Positions 27,108 to 35,548 of a stretch of DNA of 43,343 nucleotides are shown here, one piece after another. Source of the stretch: Bacteroidota bacterium (GTDB lineage Bacteria > Bacteroidota > Bacteroidia > AKYH767-A > OLB10); assembly GCA_016717725.1 (NCBI GenBank), contig JADKFA010000028.1:1-43343 (forward strand), given 5' to 3'. A model generated the notes under the pieces. That model had not been told where the DNA came from. It searched no databases and worked only from the letters and a program-made list of their open reading frames with translations. How positions within the stretch are numbered: the first letter of the stretch is position 1; each line of letters starts with the position of its first letter. The position numbers were made by a program, and so were the translations under genes.

Positions 27108-27621
27108 AATTTCCTGTTTTCAACGAATCAACCACAGCCTCCGCCAATGGTTTTGACGTTATATTCATATCACGGATACAAATATATTTTCCATCCACCT
27201 TTTTGAAAATACTCATGTAGTACCCATGCTCCACTTCTACTCCAGCAGGTGTATTTTCATTCCATGATCCAATTTCTACGGCTAAATCACCTTCAGCATA
27301 AAGATCAACCACTTTATAAACGTTTACAGTTCCGGTGGTATCTTTTGCTAATCTTTCGGCGATGGCATTTTTGATTGCTTCCTTACCTACTAATGGTTCT
27401 TTGTTACGCGTATAACTTACGGCATCGGCGCTATAATAGGCGGCAACAGCGTTGGCATCTTTTGCTGCTTCTCCGGCAGCGTAAGCGTCTTCCATGGCTT
27501 GAATTTCAGTTTTAGCAGCATCCATATCAACCCCTTTTGGAGCGGGAGCAGGATTTGAACAAGCTGCGAACATTAAAATTACAGACGCTAAGGTCGTGTT
27601 GAGAATAGAGTTCATTTTCAT
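27106..27621 (-). CDS. NTF2-like (DUF4440/SnoaL type) lipoprotein
   Basis: A 171-residue lipoprotein. A signal peptide MKMNSILNTTLASVILMF ends in the lipobox FAAC. A Pro/Ala linker (SNPAPAPKG) follows. The rest is an NTF2-like fold: IQAMEDAYAAGEAAKDANAV, AAYYSADAVSYTRNKEPLVG, KEAIKNAIAERL and YYMSIFKKVDGKYICIRD, as in DUF4440 ketosteroid-isomerase-like proteins. The function is unknown; these are small ligand-binding or isomerase-like domains. I take ATG 27621 because a longer frame to 27675 would add residues in front of a good signal peptide. It is bracketed by the two intergenic repeats, so it is probably a single-gene unit. Confidence 0.82.
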   Translation of the reverse strand: MKMNSILNTTLASVILMFAACSNPAPAPKGVDMDAAKTEIQAMEDAYAAGEAAKDANAVAAYYSADAVSYTRNKEPLVGKEAIKNAIAERLAKDTTGTVNVYKVVDLYAEGDLAVEIGSWNENTPAGVEVEHGYYMSIFKKVDGKYICIRDMNITSKPLAEAVVDSLKTGN

Positions 27622-27720
27622 GATGAATAGGTTTAGGTTAGAATAAATTTTACGAAAGATAGAAAAAAGCTGCAAGCTACAAGCTTCAAGTTGATCATCA
27701 TATTTAAATAATGTTTAATT

Positions 27721-27888
27721 AGCCGCTGATTTATTATGATTTTTTATGATCTTTTATGATTACTTAACGTTGCTTATTATTTAATCATATGAACACGGAT
27801 AACACGGATTAAAAGGATTTTCGCGGATTTGTTCTCTAGGAAATCAAATCATTTTCAAATTTTCAAATCAAACAATTTTCAAATTCAA
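27721..27888 (+). repeat. Dispersed intergenic repeat, copy B
   Basis: Second copy of the repeat at 26933-27107, in the same orientation. Shared blocks include TTATTATGATTTTTTATGAT, CTTTTATGATTACTTAACG, ACACGGATTAAAAGGATTTT and CGCGGATTTGTT, then TTTTCAAAT units that reach the stop of the RNase Z gene. Differences are scattered point changes. Confidence 0.75.
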
Positions 27889-28799
27889 TCTATCTTGAAC
27901 ACTTCTCCTTCAACCGCCAACTCCGTATTGTCAAAAACAGTTTTAGCTTCATCAAGGAGTGGTTCGATGTCTTTGTAGCGTGCTGAGAAATGCCCAATGA
28001 CCAATTTGCCTGCGTTCGCATCTTTTGCAACCATGGCTGCTTCTTTAGCGGTGGAATGAAAAGTAGCTACTGCGCGCTCTTGCATTTCATGTAGGAACGT
28101 AGCTTCGTGATAAAGTAAATCAACTCCTTTTATGTCTTCGGCTAATTCAGGATTGTAGAGGGTGTCGGAACAAAAGGCATAGGAGCGGCTAGGCTGTGGA
28201 TCTTCGGTTAATTCTAGATTGGAGATAACATTCCCTTCCGAATCAACAAAGTTGTCGCCCGCTTTGATACGTGTGTACTGAGTAAATGGAATATTATGCT
28301 CTTGCAGTTTGTCTACTTTTAGTCGACGAGGACGAGGTTTTTCGCCGAATACAAAACCGGTACAAGGAATACGGTGATTTAATACAATGGAGCGCACATA
28401 AATTTCGTCATCTTCAAAGAGTATTTCGGGAGCGTAATGTCGGATGTGATGGAAGATGAGATTGTATCTTAAAACCGTTTGCGAGGCCCTCAGATGCATT
28501 TCAATGATGTCCATCAAATCTTGTTGACCAAAAAGATGAAGGTCGGTTGAACGCCCTTGTAAATGATAAGTGGATAATAAACCAATCAGCCCTAAATAAT
28601 GATCGCCGTGCAAATGACTAATGAAGATATGACTGATGCGATGGTAACGAATTTTGTACTTCAGCATTTGCATCTGCGTACCTTCACCACAATCGATTAA
28701 AAAATGTCGATCGCGAAATACAAGAAGTTGGGAAGTAGGGTGACGATCGTAAATAGGAGTAGCTGAACTACTCCCGAGTATGGTGAGTTCAAACCCCAT
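27885..28799 (-). CDS. rnz: Ribonuclease Z
   Basis: A 304-residue metallo-beta-lactamase-fold endonuclease that matures tRNA 3' ends. Motifs: LTILGSSSATPIYDRHPTSQ, FLIDCGEGTQMQM, the zinc motif HIFISHLHGDHYLG, SRSYAFCSDTLY, LLYHEATFLHEM and the final HFSARY. All are present at normal positions and the length is typical. It starts two bases after the T9SS protein stop, so it is co-transcribed with T9SS and STAS genes upstream. Confidence 0.96.
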   Translation of the reverse strand: MGFELTILGSSSATPIYDRHPTSQLLVFRDRHFLIDCGEGTQMQMLKYKIRYHRISHIFISHLHGDHYLGLIGLLSTYHLQGRSTDLHLFGQQDLMDIIEMHLRASQTVLRYNLIFHHIRHYAPEILFEDDEIYVRSIVLNHRIPCTGFVFGEKPRPRRLKVDKLQEHNIPFTQYTRIKAGDNFVDSEGNVISNLELTEDPQPSRSYAFCSDTLYNPELAEDIKGVDLLYHEATFLHEMQERAVATFHSTAKEAAMVAKDANAGKLVIGHFSARYKDIEPLLDEAKTVFDNTELAVEGEVFKID

Positions 28800-28801
28800 A
28801 C

Positions 28802-29557
28802 TTACTTTCGTGAAATAACGAGACGCTTGGTTAAGGTTTCACCATTGAAAGTCATGGAATACATATACACGCCGGGAGCTAAATCACGGGTATCAAAACG
28901 AAGTTCATTTTCCCCTTGATCTGGAGTTAATAAACTTCTATACACTTCTTTTCCGATGAGATTAAATAAGCGAAAATCAACTTCGCCACGAGAAGGAACC
29001 ACATAACGTATATCCGTAAACTCAGCGCATGGATTTGGAGAATTTTGATTCATGAAAAATCCTAATCCAGTACTTTCATAGATGGAAGCAAGAGAACCAG
29101 TAACATCAATTGTATAATAATTAAGTGTATCTACTTGAGTGGTTGGCTGACCAAAAACAGTTCCTATTGAAGTAATAACTGCAGATAGCGTATAATTCCC
29201 AGAAACAGTGGGGGTTCCGCTAATATCAGCGCAGCCATTGCTATTACCTATAAATAAACAATTTGAAGGATTACATGCATACGTTAATCCAGGAGGCAAT
29301 CCAGTTAATGAATTAAGTTCAACAGATACCACAGGAACATTTAGAACCACACCCGGCAAAACTTCAACAGGTGTTGTAGCTGGAACAAAAATTTGAAGCA
29401 CTTGACTATAGATTACACCAACGGTACCAGGGGATAACCCCGTTGCACTGTCAGGTGTAATTCCAGGAGTAGTATTGCTTGAATTGGAAAGGCATTGAGC
29501 TTGGATTTGCAAAACACTCAATACGGTAAAGCAGATCAGGAGTAAGGATTTCTTCAT
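28802..29557 (-). CDS. Secreted protein with T9SS type A sorting domain
   Basis: A 251-residue protein with a signal peptide (MKKSLLLICFTVLSVLQIQA, cleavage before QC). A putative Ig-like region with the putative-Ig pattern LTGLPPGLTYACNPSNC and GTPTVSGNYTLSAVI follows. A C-terminal type IX sorting domain closes it: NSPNPCAEFTDIRYVVPSRG, VYRSLLTPDQGENELRF, LAPGVYMYSMTFNGETLTKR. It would be exported across the outer membrane by the type IX system and attached to the surface or released. It sits unusually tightly between the STAS gene (32 bases) and rnz (2 bases). The cargo function is unknown. Confidence 0.87.
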   Translation of the reverse strand: MKKSLLLICFTVLSVLQIQAQCLSNSSNTTPGITPDSATGLSPGTVGVIYSQVLQIFVPATTPVEVLPGVVLNVPVVSVELNSLTGLPPGLTYACNPSNCLFIGNSNGCADISGTPTVSGNYTLSAVITSIGTVFGQPTTQVDTLNYYTIDVTGSLASIYESTGLGFFMNQNSPNPCAEFTDIRYVVPSRGEVDFRLFNLIGKEVYRSLLTPDQGENELRFDTRDLAPGVYMYSMTFNGETLTKRLVISRK

Positions 29558-29589
29558 ACACTATAATTTCAAGCTATAAAGATACTAAA

Positions 29590-29982
29590 TCATTTTTTGA
29601 TATCCCTTTCAATTTTATCTTCTATTTTTCTTTCTTCTTCAGTTTCATTGAGAAAATCGATAGCATCGTTGGTGGTGAGGGCTAAATTTAATACCTGGTC
29701 GAGCTGAGAAATCTGTACTAATTTCATTACGGTATCACTTAATCCGGTAATTACAAAAAATCCGCTTGAGTTACGACACAGACGATTACCTACCAAAATA
29801 GCACTTAATCCCGACGAATCGCAATAAAGAGATTCTTCAAGATCCAGTATGATATTATTAAAGCCTTGCGTGTTTAGCAAGAGTAACTCTGACTTCAGCT
29901 CAGCTGCGATCAAGGTGTTTAGCTTTTGCTCGTGGAGTTTGATAACCACGTATTTTTCGGTTTTATCTAGGCTAAAGTGCAT
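29590..29982 (-). CDS. STAS domain protein (anti-sigma factor antagonist type)
   Basis: A 130-residue protein with a SpoIIAA-type STAS fold: YVVIKLHEQKLNTLIAAELK, NNIILDLEESLYCDSSGLSA, and the helix IAILVGNRLCR-like segment following. The DSSGLSA serine is the usual phosphorylation site of anti-anti-sigma factors. A charged tail (ETEEERKIEDKIERDIKK) ends the protein. ATG 29982 (MHFSLDKTEKY) is preferred to upstream codons. It lies 79 bases after pyrB and ahead of the T9SS and rnz genes. No cognate anti-sigma kinase is in the window, so the partner is unknown. Confidence 0.87.
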   Translation of the reverse strand: MHFSLDKTEKYVVIKLHEQKLNTLIAAELKSELLLLNTQGFNNIILDLEESLYCDSSGLSAILVGNRLCRNSSGFFVITGLSDTVMKLVQISQLDQVLNLALTTNDAIDFLNETEEERKIEDKIERDIKK

Positions 29983-30061
29983 ACTTCTATTTTTTTCAAA
30001 TGTAGACCTTGAAAAATGAAGATGCAAGTCCTTACCTAATCCTTTGTTAACGTAGGATTGT

Positions 30062-30994
30062 TCAAATCCCTCGCATCTGGGCTAAGAGGAATAAAACAGC
30101 CATTCGAATGGCGACCCCATTTTCCACTTGATTCAAAATGATGCTATGCTCACTGTCGGCAATGTCGCTGGTGATCTCTACTCCGCGATTGATCGGTCCA
30201 GGATGCATGATTACCAATTGCTTACCTATTCCATCTAACAAACGCTTATTCAATCCATACAACATGGAATATTCTCTTAAAGAGGGAAAATAGCGAATAT
30301 CTTGTCGCTCGAGTTGGATGCGTAACATATTCGCCACATCGCACCAAGCCAAGGCTTTCTTCAGATCGTGCTCGACCTTTACACCGAGGGAGCTCATGTA
30401 TTTTGGAATTAAAGTAACGGGTCCGCAAACCATCACTTCAGCACCTAATTTCTGCAGACAAAGGATATTGCTCAAGGCAACACGGGAATGGAGAATGTCG
30501 CCCACAATTACCACTTTCTGTCCTTCTACCCTACCTAATTTTTCACGAATCGAAAACGCATCCAGCAAAGCTTGGGTAGGATGCTCATGGGTACCATCAC
30601 CGGCATTAATCACATTTGGCTTGATATGTCGAGCCAAAAACATGGCAGCTCCGGGTTCCGGATGGCGCATCACCACCATATCCACTTTCATGGCTAAAAT
30701 ATTATTGACGGTATCGACTAAAGTTTCTCCCTTGCTCACGGATGATCCCGAAGCGGAGAAGTTAACTACATCGGCACTCAATCGTTTTTCGGCTAACTCA
30801 AAACTGAGCTTAGTACGAGTAGAGTTTTCGAAAAAGATATTGGCAATGGTGATGTCGCGTAAAGAGGGAACTTTCTTGATGGGGCGATTAATAACATCTT
30901 TAAAATTATCGGCAGTTCTAAAAATAAGTTCTATATCCTCTTTCGTGAGGTCCTTTATTCCTAGTAGGTGTTGAACGCTTAACTGCTCGATCAT
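30062..30994 (-). CDS. pyrB: Aspartate carbamoyltransferase, catalytic chain
   Basis: Catalyses carbamoyl phosphate plus aspartate to N-carbamoyl-aspartate, the committed step of pyrimidine synthesis. The 310-residue protein has FFENSTRTKLSFELAEKRL (carbamoyl-phosphate site), SVSKGETLVDTV, MRHPEPGAAMFLA, GDGTHEHPTQALLDAFSI, KVVIVGDILHSRVA and VIMHPGPINRGVEI. Complete and intact. It starts four bases after the stop of pyrR, forming the pyrRB pair seen in many bacteria. No regulatory chain gene (pyrI) is present in the window. Confidence 0.97.
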   Translation of the reverse strand: MIEQLSVQHLLGIKDLTKEDIELIFRTADNFKDVINRPIKKVPSLRDITIANIFFENSTRTKLSFELAEKRLSADVVNFSASGSSVSKGETLVDTVNNILAMKVDMVVMRHPEPGAAMFLARHIKPNVINAGDGTHEHPTQALLDAFSIREKLGRVEGQKVVIVGDILHSRVALSNILCLQKLGAEVMVCGPVTLIPKYMSSLGVKVEHDLKKALAWCDVANMLRIQLERQDIRYFPSLREYSMLYGLNKRLLDGIGKQLVIMHPGPINRGVEITSDIADSEHSIILNQVENGVAIRMAVLFLLAQMRGI

Positions 30995-30998
30995 GGAA

Positions 30999-31544
30999 TT
31001 ATTCTTCAGAGATTAACCAGACACCCTCTTCTTCGATTTCGGGATTCAAATTCACTTTTACTTTTTCGGAAGAGATGGTATCTATGGATTTGCCTATGTA
31101 ATCAGGTTCAATGGGTAGTTGTCGGCTAAATTTTCGGTTGATGAGTACCAACAGCTCTACGCGTGCAGGCCGACCAAAAGCCAAGAGGGCATCCAGTCCT
31201 GCGCGTATGGTGCGTCCCGTGAAGAGTACGTCATCAATCAACACCACACGTCTACCCTCCACAATGAAGTTCATTTTATTAGCACTGGGGACGATGAGAT
31301 CGCGGCGGCGAAAATCGTCGCGGAAAAAGCTAACATCTAGTTCACCGTATTGAATTTGGGTATTGGGTTGGATGTGTTGAATGCGATCAAAGATCAATTT
31401 CGAAAGAATAATGCCTCGAGGTTGGAGTCCGATAATAACGGTATCGGCAAAGTCATCGTGGTTTTCAATGAGCTGATAGCAAAGACGATCAATAGTAATA
31501 GCCAGTAACTCTTTGTTGAAAATGAGTTTGCTTTTGGTTGGCAT
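30999..31544 (-). CDS. pyrR: PyrR: pyrimidine operon regulator / uracil phosphoribosyltransferase
   Basis: A 181-residue phosphoribosyltransferase-fold protein. The PRPP loop VVLIDDVLFTGRTIRAGLDA is typical of PyrR. It also shows DTVIIGLQPRGIILSKLIFD near the N-terminus, and YGELDVSFFRDDFRRRD. PyrR proteins bind pyr mRNA to control attenuation and also make UMP from uracil. Gene order pyrR-pyrB supports the assignment. ATG 31544 (MPTKSKLIF) is chosen. An upstream in-frame ATG at 31607 would add a hydrophobic stretch unlike the family. Whether RNA-based attenuation operates here is not shown. Confidence 0.92.
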   Translation of the reverse strand: MPTKSKLIFNKELLAITIDRLCYQLIENHDDFADTVIIGLQPRGIILSKLIFDRIQHIQPNTQIQYGELDVSFFRDDFRRRDLIVPSANKMNFIVEGRRVVLIDDVLFTGRTIRAGLDALLAFGRPARVELLVLINRKFSRQLPIEPDYIGKSIDTISSEKVKVNLNPEIEEEGVWLISEE

Positions 31545-31683
31545 GGGCTCAAAATTAATAAAAAAGCAAAAAAAATGCAAAAAGACCGGTCTGTCAGTTG
31601 CGGCCAAAATCCCAACCGAAAAGTGTTCACATGGACCGGGGTCATTTAATATGGAATTCGTTCTAGAACAGGACCCCTCGGGG
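31545..31683 (-). promoter_or_regulatory. Leader region between rpsA and pyrR with inverted repeats
   Basis: On the minus strand GGGGTC and GACCCC pair just after the rpsA stop. Further on lies the palindrome AGACCGGTCT followed by a T-rich run. This could be the rpsA terminator, a pyrR attenuator, or both. No PyrR-binding consensus was recognised. Confidence 0.35.
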
Positions 31684-33528
31684 TTAGTTCTCGTCTTTCT
31701 TTTCAGAACCTTCTAATGAAGTTTTAAGAGCAGCTAAAGATGCGATATCTCCAAGAGTAGATTTCTCTTGATTATCTTTAATCTTCTTCACAGCTTTTGC
31801 TGTTGTACCTGCTTCTTTTTCACGCTCACCTGACTCCGCTTTTTTCGCTTCTTGTGCTTTTTCGTCGAAGATACGAGTATGTGATACTACAATTCTACGA
31901 TTCTCTTTGTTGAATTCAATTACTTTGAAATCTAAGGTCTCGTGTTCTTTTGCAACCGTACCATCTTCCTTCGTTAACTGACGGTAAGGAGCAAATGCTT
32001 CTACACCGTAAGTAGTGAAGATTACAGCAGCTCCTTTGTCGGTTACCTTTCCAACGGTACCATTGTGAAGGCTATTTAAGGCGAATAAGCTTTCGTAAGT
32101 ATCCCAAGGGTTATCTTCTAATTGCTTATGACCAAGACTTAGGCGACGATTTTCAACATCAACTTCCAAAACAATTACATCTAACTCTTCACCAATCTTC
32201 GTGAATTCTGCAGGATGTTTAATTTTCTTGTTCCAGCTTAAATCACTGATGTGAATTAATCCATCAACACCTTCTTCTAACTCCACAAATACTCCGAAAT
32301 TAGTGAAGTTACGAACCTTCGCTTTGTGCTTAGAAGACACAGGATATTTAGTTAAAATTTCACCCCAAGGATCAGGTGTAAGTTGTTTCAATCCTAATGA
32401 CATTTTATGTTCATCACGATCGATACTTAATACCACAGTTTCCACTTCATCACCCACTTTCAAGAAATCTTGTGGGCTACGTAAGTGTTGTGACCAAGAC
32501 ATTTCAGATACGTGAATCAATCCTTCTACTCCAGGAATAATTTCAACGAATGCACCGTAGTCAGTTAATACAACTACTTTACCTTTCACTTTATCATTCG
32601 CCTTCAAGTTTGGATCCAATGACTCCCATGGTTGTGCAGTCAATTGTTTTAAACCAAGTGCAATTCTCTTCTTCTCTTCATCGAAATCAAGGATTACAAC
32701 ATTGATACGATCATCTAATTTCAACACCTCTTCTGGATGGTTAATACGTCCCCAGCTAATATCTGTGATATGCAATAAGCCATCAACACCACCTAAGTCC
32801 ATGAAGACACCGTAAGACGTAATGTTCTTAACAGTTCCTTCAAGTACCTGGCCTTTCTCCAGCTTACTCATGATTTCTACTTTTTGTTTCTCAAGTTCGT
32901 TTTCGATCAACACCTTGTGCGATACTACCACGTTCTTGAACTCTTGATTGATTTTAACAATCTTAAATTCCATCGTTTTTCCAACGTAAACGTCGTAATC
33001 ACGAATTGGCTTCACATCAATCTGTGATCCTGGTAAGAAAGCTTCAATTCCGAATACATCCACGATCAATCCGCCTTTGGTGCGGCATTTAACAAAACCT
33101 GTTACGATTTCATCTTTCTCGAGAGATCCATTCACACGATCCCATGATTTCATGGCGCGTGCTTTTTTATGAGAGAGAATCAGCTGACCGTTTTTGTCTT
33201 CTGCCGTTTCAACATAAACTTCAACCGTATCCCCAATTTTTAGATCGGGCATGTGGCGGAATTCTGTTAATGGTACGAGACCATCACTCTTGTAACCGAT
33301 ATTGATTACCGCTTCCTTGCTCGTAAGACCAATGATTGATCCTGAAACAATTTCACGTTCCAATACCGCATTAAGCGTTGTGTCATACAAAGCTTCAAGC
33401 TTTACGCGCTCATCTGTTTTGTATGAGTCGAAAGCTTTACCTGAATTGTCCCAATCGAAATCGTTAGGATCAGGCGTTGCAAAGTTTACTTTAGAGCTGT
33501 GCTCCGATGTATTTGTAGTTGTTGCCAT
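31684..33528 (-). CDS. rpsA: 30S ribosomal protein S1
   Basis: A 614-residue translation-initiation protein made of repeated S1 (OB-fold) RNA-binding domains. The repeats are recognisable from recurring blocks: VLEGTVKNITSYGVFMDLGG, VDGLLHITDISWGRI, VKGKVVVLTDYGAFVEI, VEGLIHVSEMSWSQH and GVFVELEEGVDGLIHISDLS. The N-terminal extension (SKVNFATPDPNDFDW) and the acidic or basic low-complexity tail (KKAESGEREKEAGTTAKA) are typical for Bacteroidota S1, which lacks strong Shine-Dalgarno partners. Intact. A perfect housekeeping promoter lies 44 bases upstream. Confidence 0.97.
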   Translation of the reverse strand: MATTTNTSEHSSKVNFATPDPNDFDWDNSGKAFDSYKTDERVKLEALYDTTLNAVLEREIVSGSIIGLTSKEAVINIGYKSDGLVPLTEFRHMPDLKIGDTVEVYVETAEDKNGQLILSHKKARAMKSWDRVNGSLEKDEIVTGFVKCRTKGGLIVDVFGIEAFLPGSQIDVKPIRDYDVYVGKTMEFKIVKINQEFKNVVVSHKVLIENELEKQKVEIMSKLEKGQVLEGTVKNITSYGVFMDLGGVDGLLHITDISWGRINHPEEVLKLDDRINVVILDFDEEKKRIALGLKQLTAQPWESLDPNLKANDKVKGKVVVLTDYGAFVEIIPGVEGLIHVSEMSWSQHLRSPQDFLKVGDEVETVVLSIDRDEHKMSLGLKQLTPDPWGEILTKYPVSSKHKAKVRNFTNFGVFVELEEGVDGLIHISDLSWNKKIKHPAEFTKIGEELDVIVLEVDVENRRLSLGHKQLEDNPWDTYESLFALNSLHNGTVGKVTDKGAAVIFTTYGVEAFAPYRQLTKEDGTVAKEHETLDFKVIEFNKENRRIVVSHTRIFDEKAQEAKKAESGEREKEAGTTAKAVKKIKDNQEKSTLGDIASLAALKTSLEGSEKKDEN

Positions 33529-33571
33529 CTAAACAATAGACTTCCAGCAGGAATGGCCTGCGGAAGGGTTG

Positions 33572-33602
33572 CAAAGTTAAGTAAACTTATTAAAAGTGCA
33601 AA
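33572..33602 (-). promoter_or_regulatory. Consensus promoter of rpsA
   Basis: On the minus strand TTTG (33602-33599), a 19-base spacer and TAACTTTG (33579-33572) match the Bacteroidota primary-sigma consensus TTTG-N19-TAnnTTTG in every defined position. The -7 element is 43 bases before the rpsA ATG. Confidence 0.8.
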
Positions 33603-33771
33603 TAAATAAATGTATTGATAATCAATATAATATGGTAAACGAAGTTAATAAATGTCACCAATTTTAAGCAGTTTAATCCTAAAAAGGTGGCAAAATTTTA
33701 CAAATAAATGCGATTGGTTCAAAAATAGGAAACGCAATGAATAAATAAAATGCAATTGAATTTTAATGATA

Positions 33772-33821
33772 AGACCGCCCGAGCATAAACTGAAAAATTT
33801 CAGTTTATGCTCGGGCGGTCT
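33772..33821. repeat. Perfect 24-bp palindrome
   Basis: A 24-base arm (AGACCGCCCGAGCATAAACT plus GAAA) and its exact complement flank two A's. It lies in the 369-base gap between rpsA and the choice-anchor gene, 3' of the latter. It lacks a T run on either strand, so it is not a classic terminator; it may be a REP-like mobile palindrome or an exceptionally strong 3'-end stem. Confidence 0.85.
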
Positions 33822-33844
33822 CGGTTAATGGGGTAAAATCATGT

Positions 33845-33868
33845 AGGGACGCATTGAAATGCGTCCCT
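33845..33868. repeat. REP-like palindrome (AGGGACGCAT...ATGCGTCCCT)
   Basis: A 10-bp perfect stem with a TGAA loop, 23 bases from the larger palindrome. The GGGACGCAT/ATGCGTCCC motif resembles palindromes scattered between genes in many Bacteroidota (recall). It may also terminate the choice-anchor gene transcribed leftwards. Confidence 0.7.
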
Positions 33869-33897
33869 GATTTTCATGAATTCCTTTTCTTTAGAAC

Positions 33898-35216
33898 CTA
33901 ATTAGATTGAACAAATATTTTTTCATTGACCTGATGATCTTTAAATCGCATAGAAATTATATAAATCCCCATAGGTAAGTCTGCTAAACTATTTTCGTTA
34001 GTAGGGTGATCTATTTGTTGAATCAATCTTCCATCTGTGCCGAAGATATCAATCCTTTCTGGTGAATCAATAAAATGAAGTGCGTTGTTGTTATATTCAA
34101 ATTCACGTATACATGAGGTTACATTAACAACTAAAATTTGTTTACCACTCGTTCCACAAGCATTGGTGGACCCTACTTTTAATGAACAAACTTTAGCTAC
34201 GGCTCCTGCATTAACATGTAAACTGGTAGTTCCTTGTCCAGACGCTAAAGTTAATCCACTGGGTACTGTCCAGGCATAGGAAGTAGCTTGAGCCACTGGA
34301 GAGATCGAGTAAACTAAATTGGTACTGTTGATGCAAGGATTTACAGGACCTGTAATCGCAAGTGGTTTGGCAGGTTTGGAGGAGATGGATTTAACTTTTT
34401 CAATACTAACTCCACATGCATTCTGAGCTTTTACGTACAGTTTTGCATTCGCAAAATTGGAAGGAAATGTTAAGCTGATACTGGGTGTAGTAGTTGTCAC
34501 AATTCCTGTTGTTCCATTAATGTAGCTCCAACAATATCAGTTCTCCAAACATAACTGGTAGCTCCACTCACTGCGGCAACTGAATACGTTTTTGTACTAA
34601 TTCCACAATTATTACTTGCACTTCCTGCTATAGCACCCGGGTGTTGCGGAGTTGTACATGTAAGTTCAGTTACTGTTTTATTAGCAAAATAAACATAATC
34701 TCCGCCTTCACCACCGTCATTGTCAGCAGCAATTCCTGAAAAGTAAAATTTAACAGGACCTGTTCCAGCAGCTGGAGCCGTCCAGTTAAATGTGAAGGCT
34801 TTTGAATTTGCCGACAAACCTCCATTCGTTTTATGAGTCACATTAACTCGGCTTACTCCACTAACGGTAGCAGATAAAAGTCTTGTTGATGCCGTATTGG
34901 TAATAGTGAAAGTACCGGCATTTCCATTGGTAGCAGTTAAACACTCCACATCCACCCCAAAAAGTGGCATTCCTGCCTTAGCAACGGTAACTGTAATTGG
35001 ATAGGTTTGTCCAGGGGTATATTGCCAGTTGGTCATTCCAGTATTTGTAATAGTAATGGAACCACCTCCCGTGTTTGCAGTGAAATCTCCATGACAACTC
35101 GTGCAATTCGATTCTCCTGGCGAATTTGTTTTTCCTGCTTTCCCATTATCGCTAAGAATGGAACTTGTCATGAGAATAATAACAAGGGGCAGTGCATAAG
35201 GAATGTACTTTTTCAT
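33898..35216 (-). CDS. Choice-anchor V domain protein with T9SS sorting domain (frameshifted)
   Basis: A secreted protein. The signal peptide MKKYIPYALPLVIILMTSSI is followed by the choice-anchor V/Reeler-like domain: TNSPGESNCTSCHGDFTANT, then GMTNWQYTPGQTYPITVTVA, VTHKTNGG and FYFSGIAADNDGGEGGDYVY. PKD/Ig-like repeats (KTYSVAAVSGATSYVW, then SPVAQATSYAWTVPSGLTL) and a type IX C-terminal domain (RIDIFGTDGRLIQ, LADLPMGIYIISM) follow. The frame breaks at about 34519-34520. One added base gives GATFNGTTGIVTTTTPSISL and links both halves into about 439 residues. The CTSCH pattern looks haem-like but is the usual Cys-x-x-CH of this domain; haem binding is unproven. Confidence 0.83.
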
Positions 35217-35548
35217 TGTGTGTTTTGGTTTTAGTAATTTGTTAATTTGATATTTTACGTTGAGATTTATTTTTTCCTACTTTAGAGCATACATAGTTGA
35301 ACTCACGTGTTTGGTGAATAGATTTTTTTCGAACCTGAATTGGCTTTTTTTGATTCGATGGCTTTCTAAAACGAATCTTGACTTTTATTTTGGTGAACGC
35401 AACAAAATGTTTGGCGAATGGACGATTTTAACGCTAGAATGGGAAAAATCGAAGGTTGAATGAGAAATCAGTCAATCAACTATTCAATACCAATGTTTGG
35501 ATTCGAATAGCTTAAAAAAAAATGAAAGTAGATTATGAACTTGAAAAA
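35217..35548. other. Non-coding gap containing a duplicated ispH tail
   Basis: A 332-base gap upstream of the choice-anchor gene. Positions 35475-35511 copy the 3' end of ispH. The rest is AT-rich; a plus-strand frame at 35260-35463 shows no protein-like composition and is not called. Confidence 0.5.
35475..35511 (-). repeat. Partial duplication of the ispH 3' end
   Basis: 37 bases matching 35548-35584 at 35 positions. In the ispH frame it reads AIRIQTLVLNS-stop against AIRNQTLVLNN-stop in the intact gene. It lies 73 bases downstream of the equivalent position in ispH. Confidence 0.9.

Noticed and set aside
34990..35150. c-type cytochrome from the CTSCH motif in the choice-anchor protein
   Set aside because: The motif sits in the normal choice-anchor V sequence context and there is no other haem-ligand or cytochrome feature.
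35260..35463. Plus-strand frame of 67 codons upstream of the choice-anchor gene
   Set aside because: Low complexity, no family resemblance, in a promoter region; composition like non-coding AT-rich sequence.
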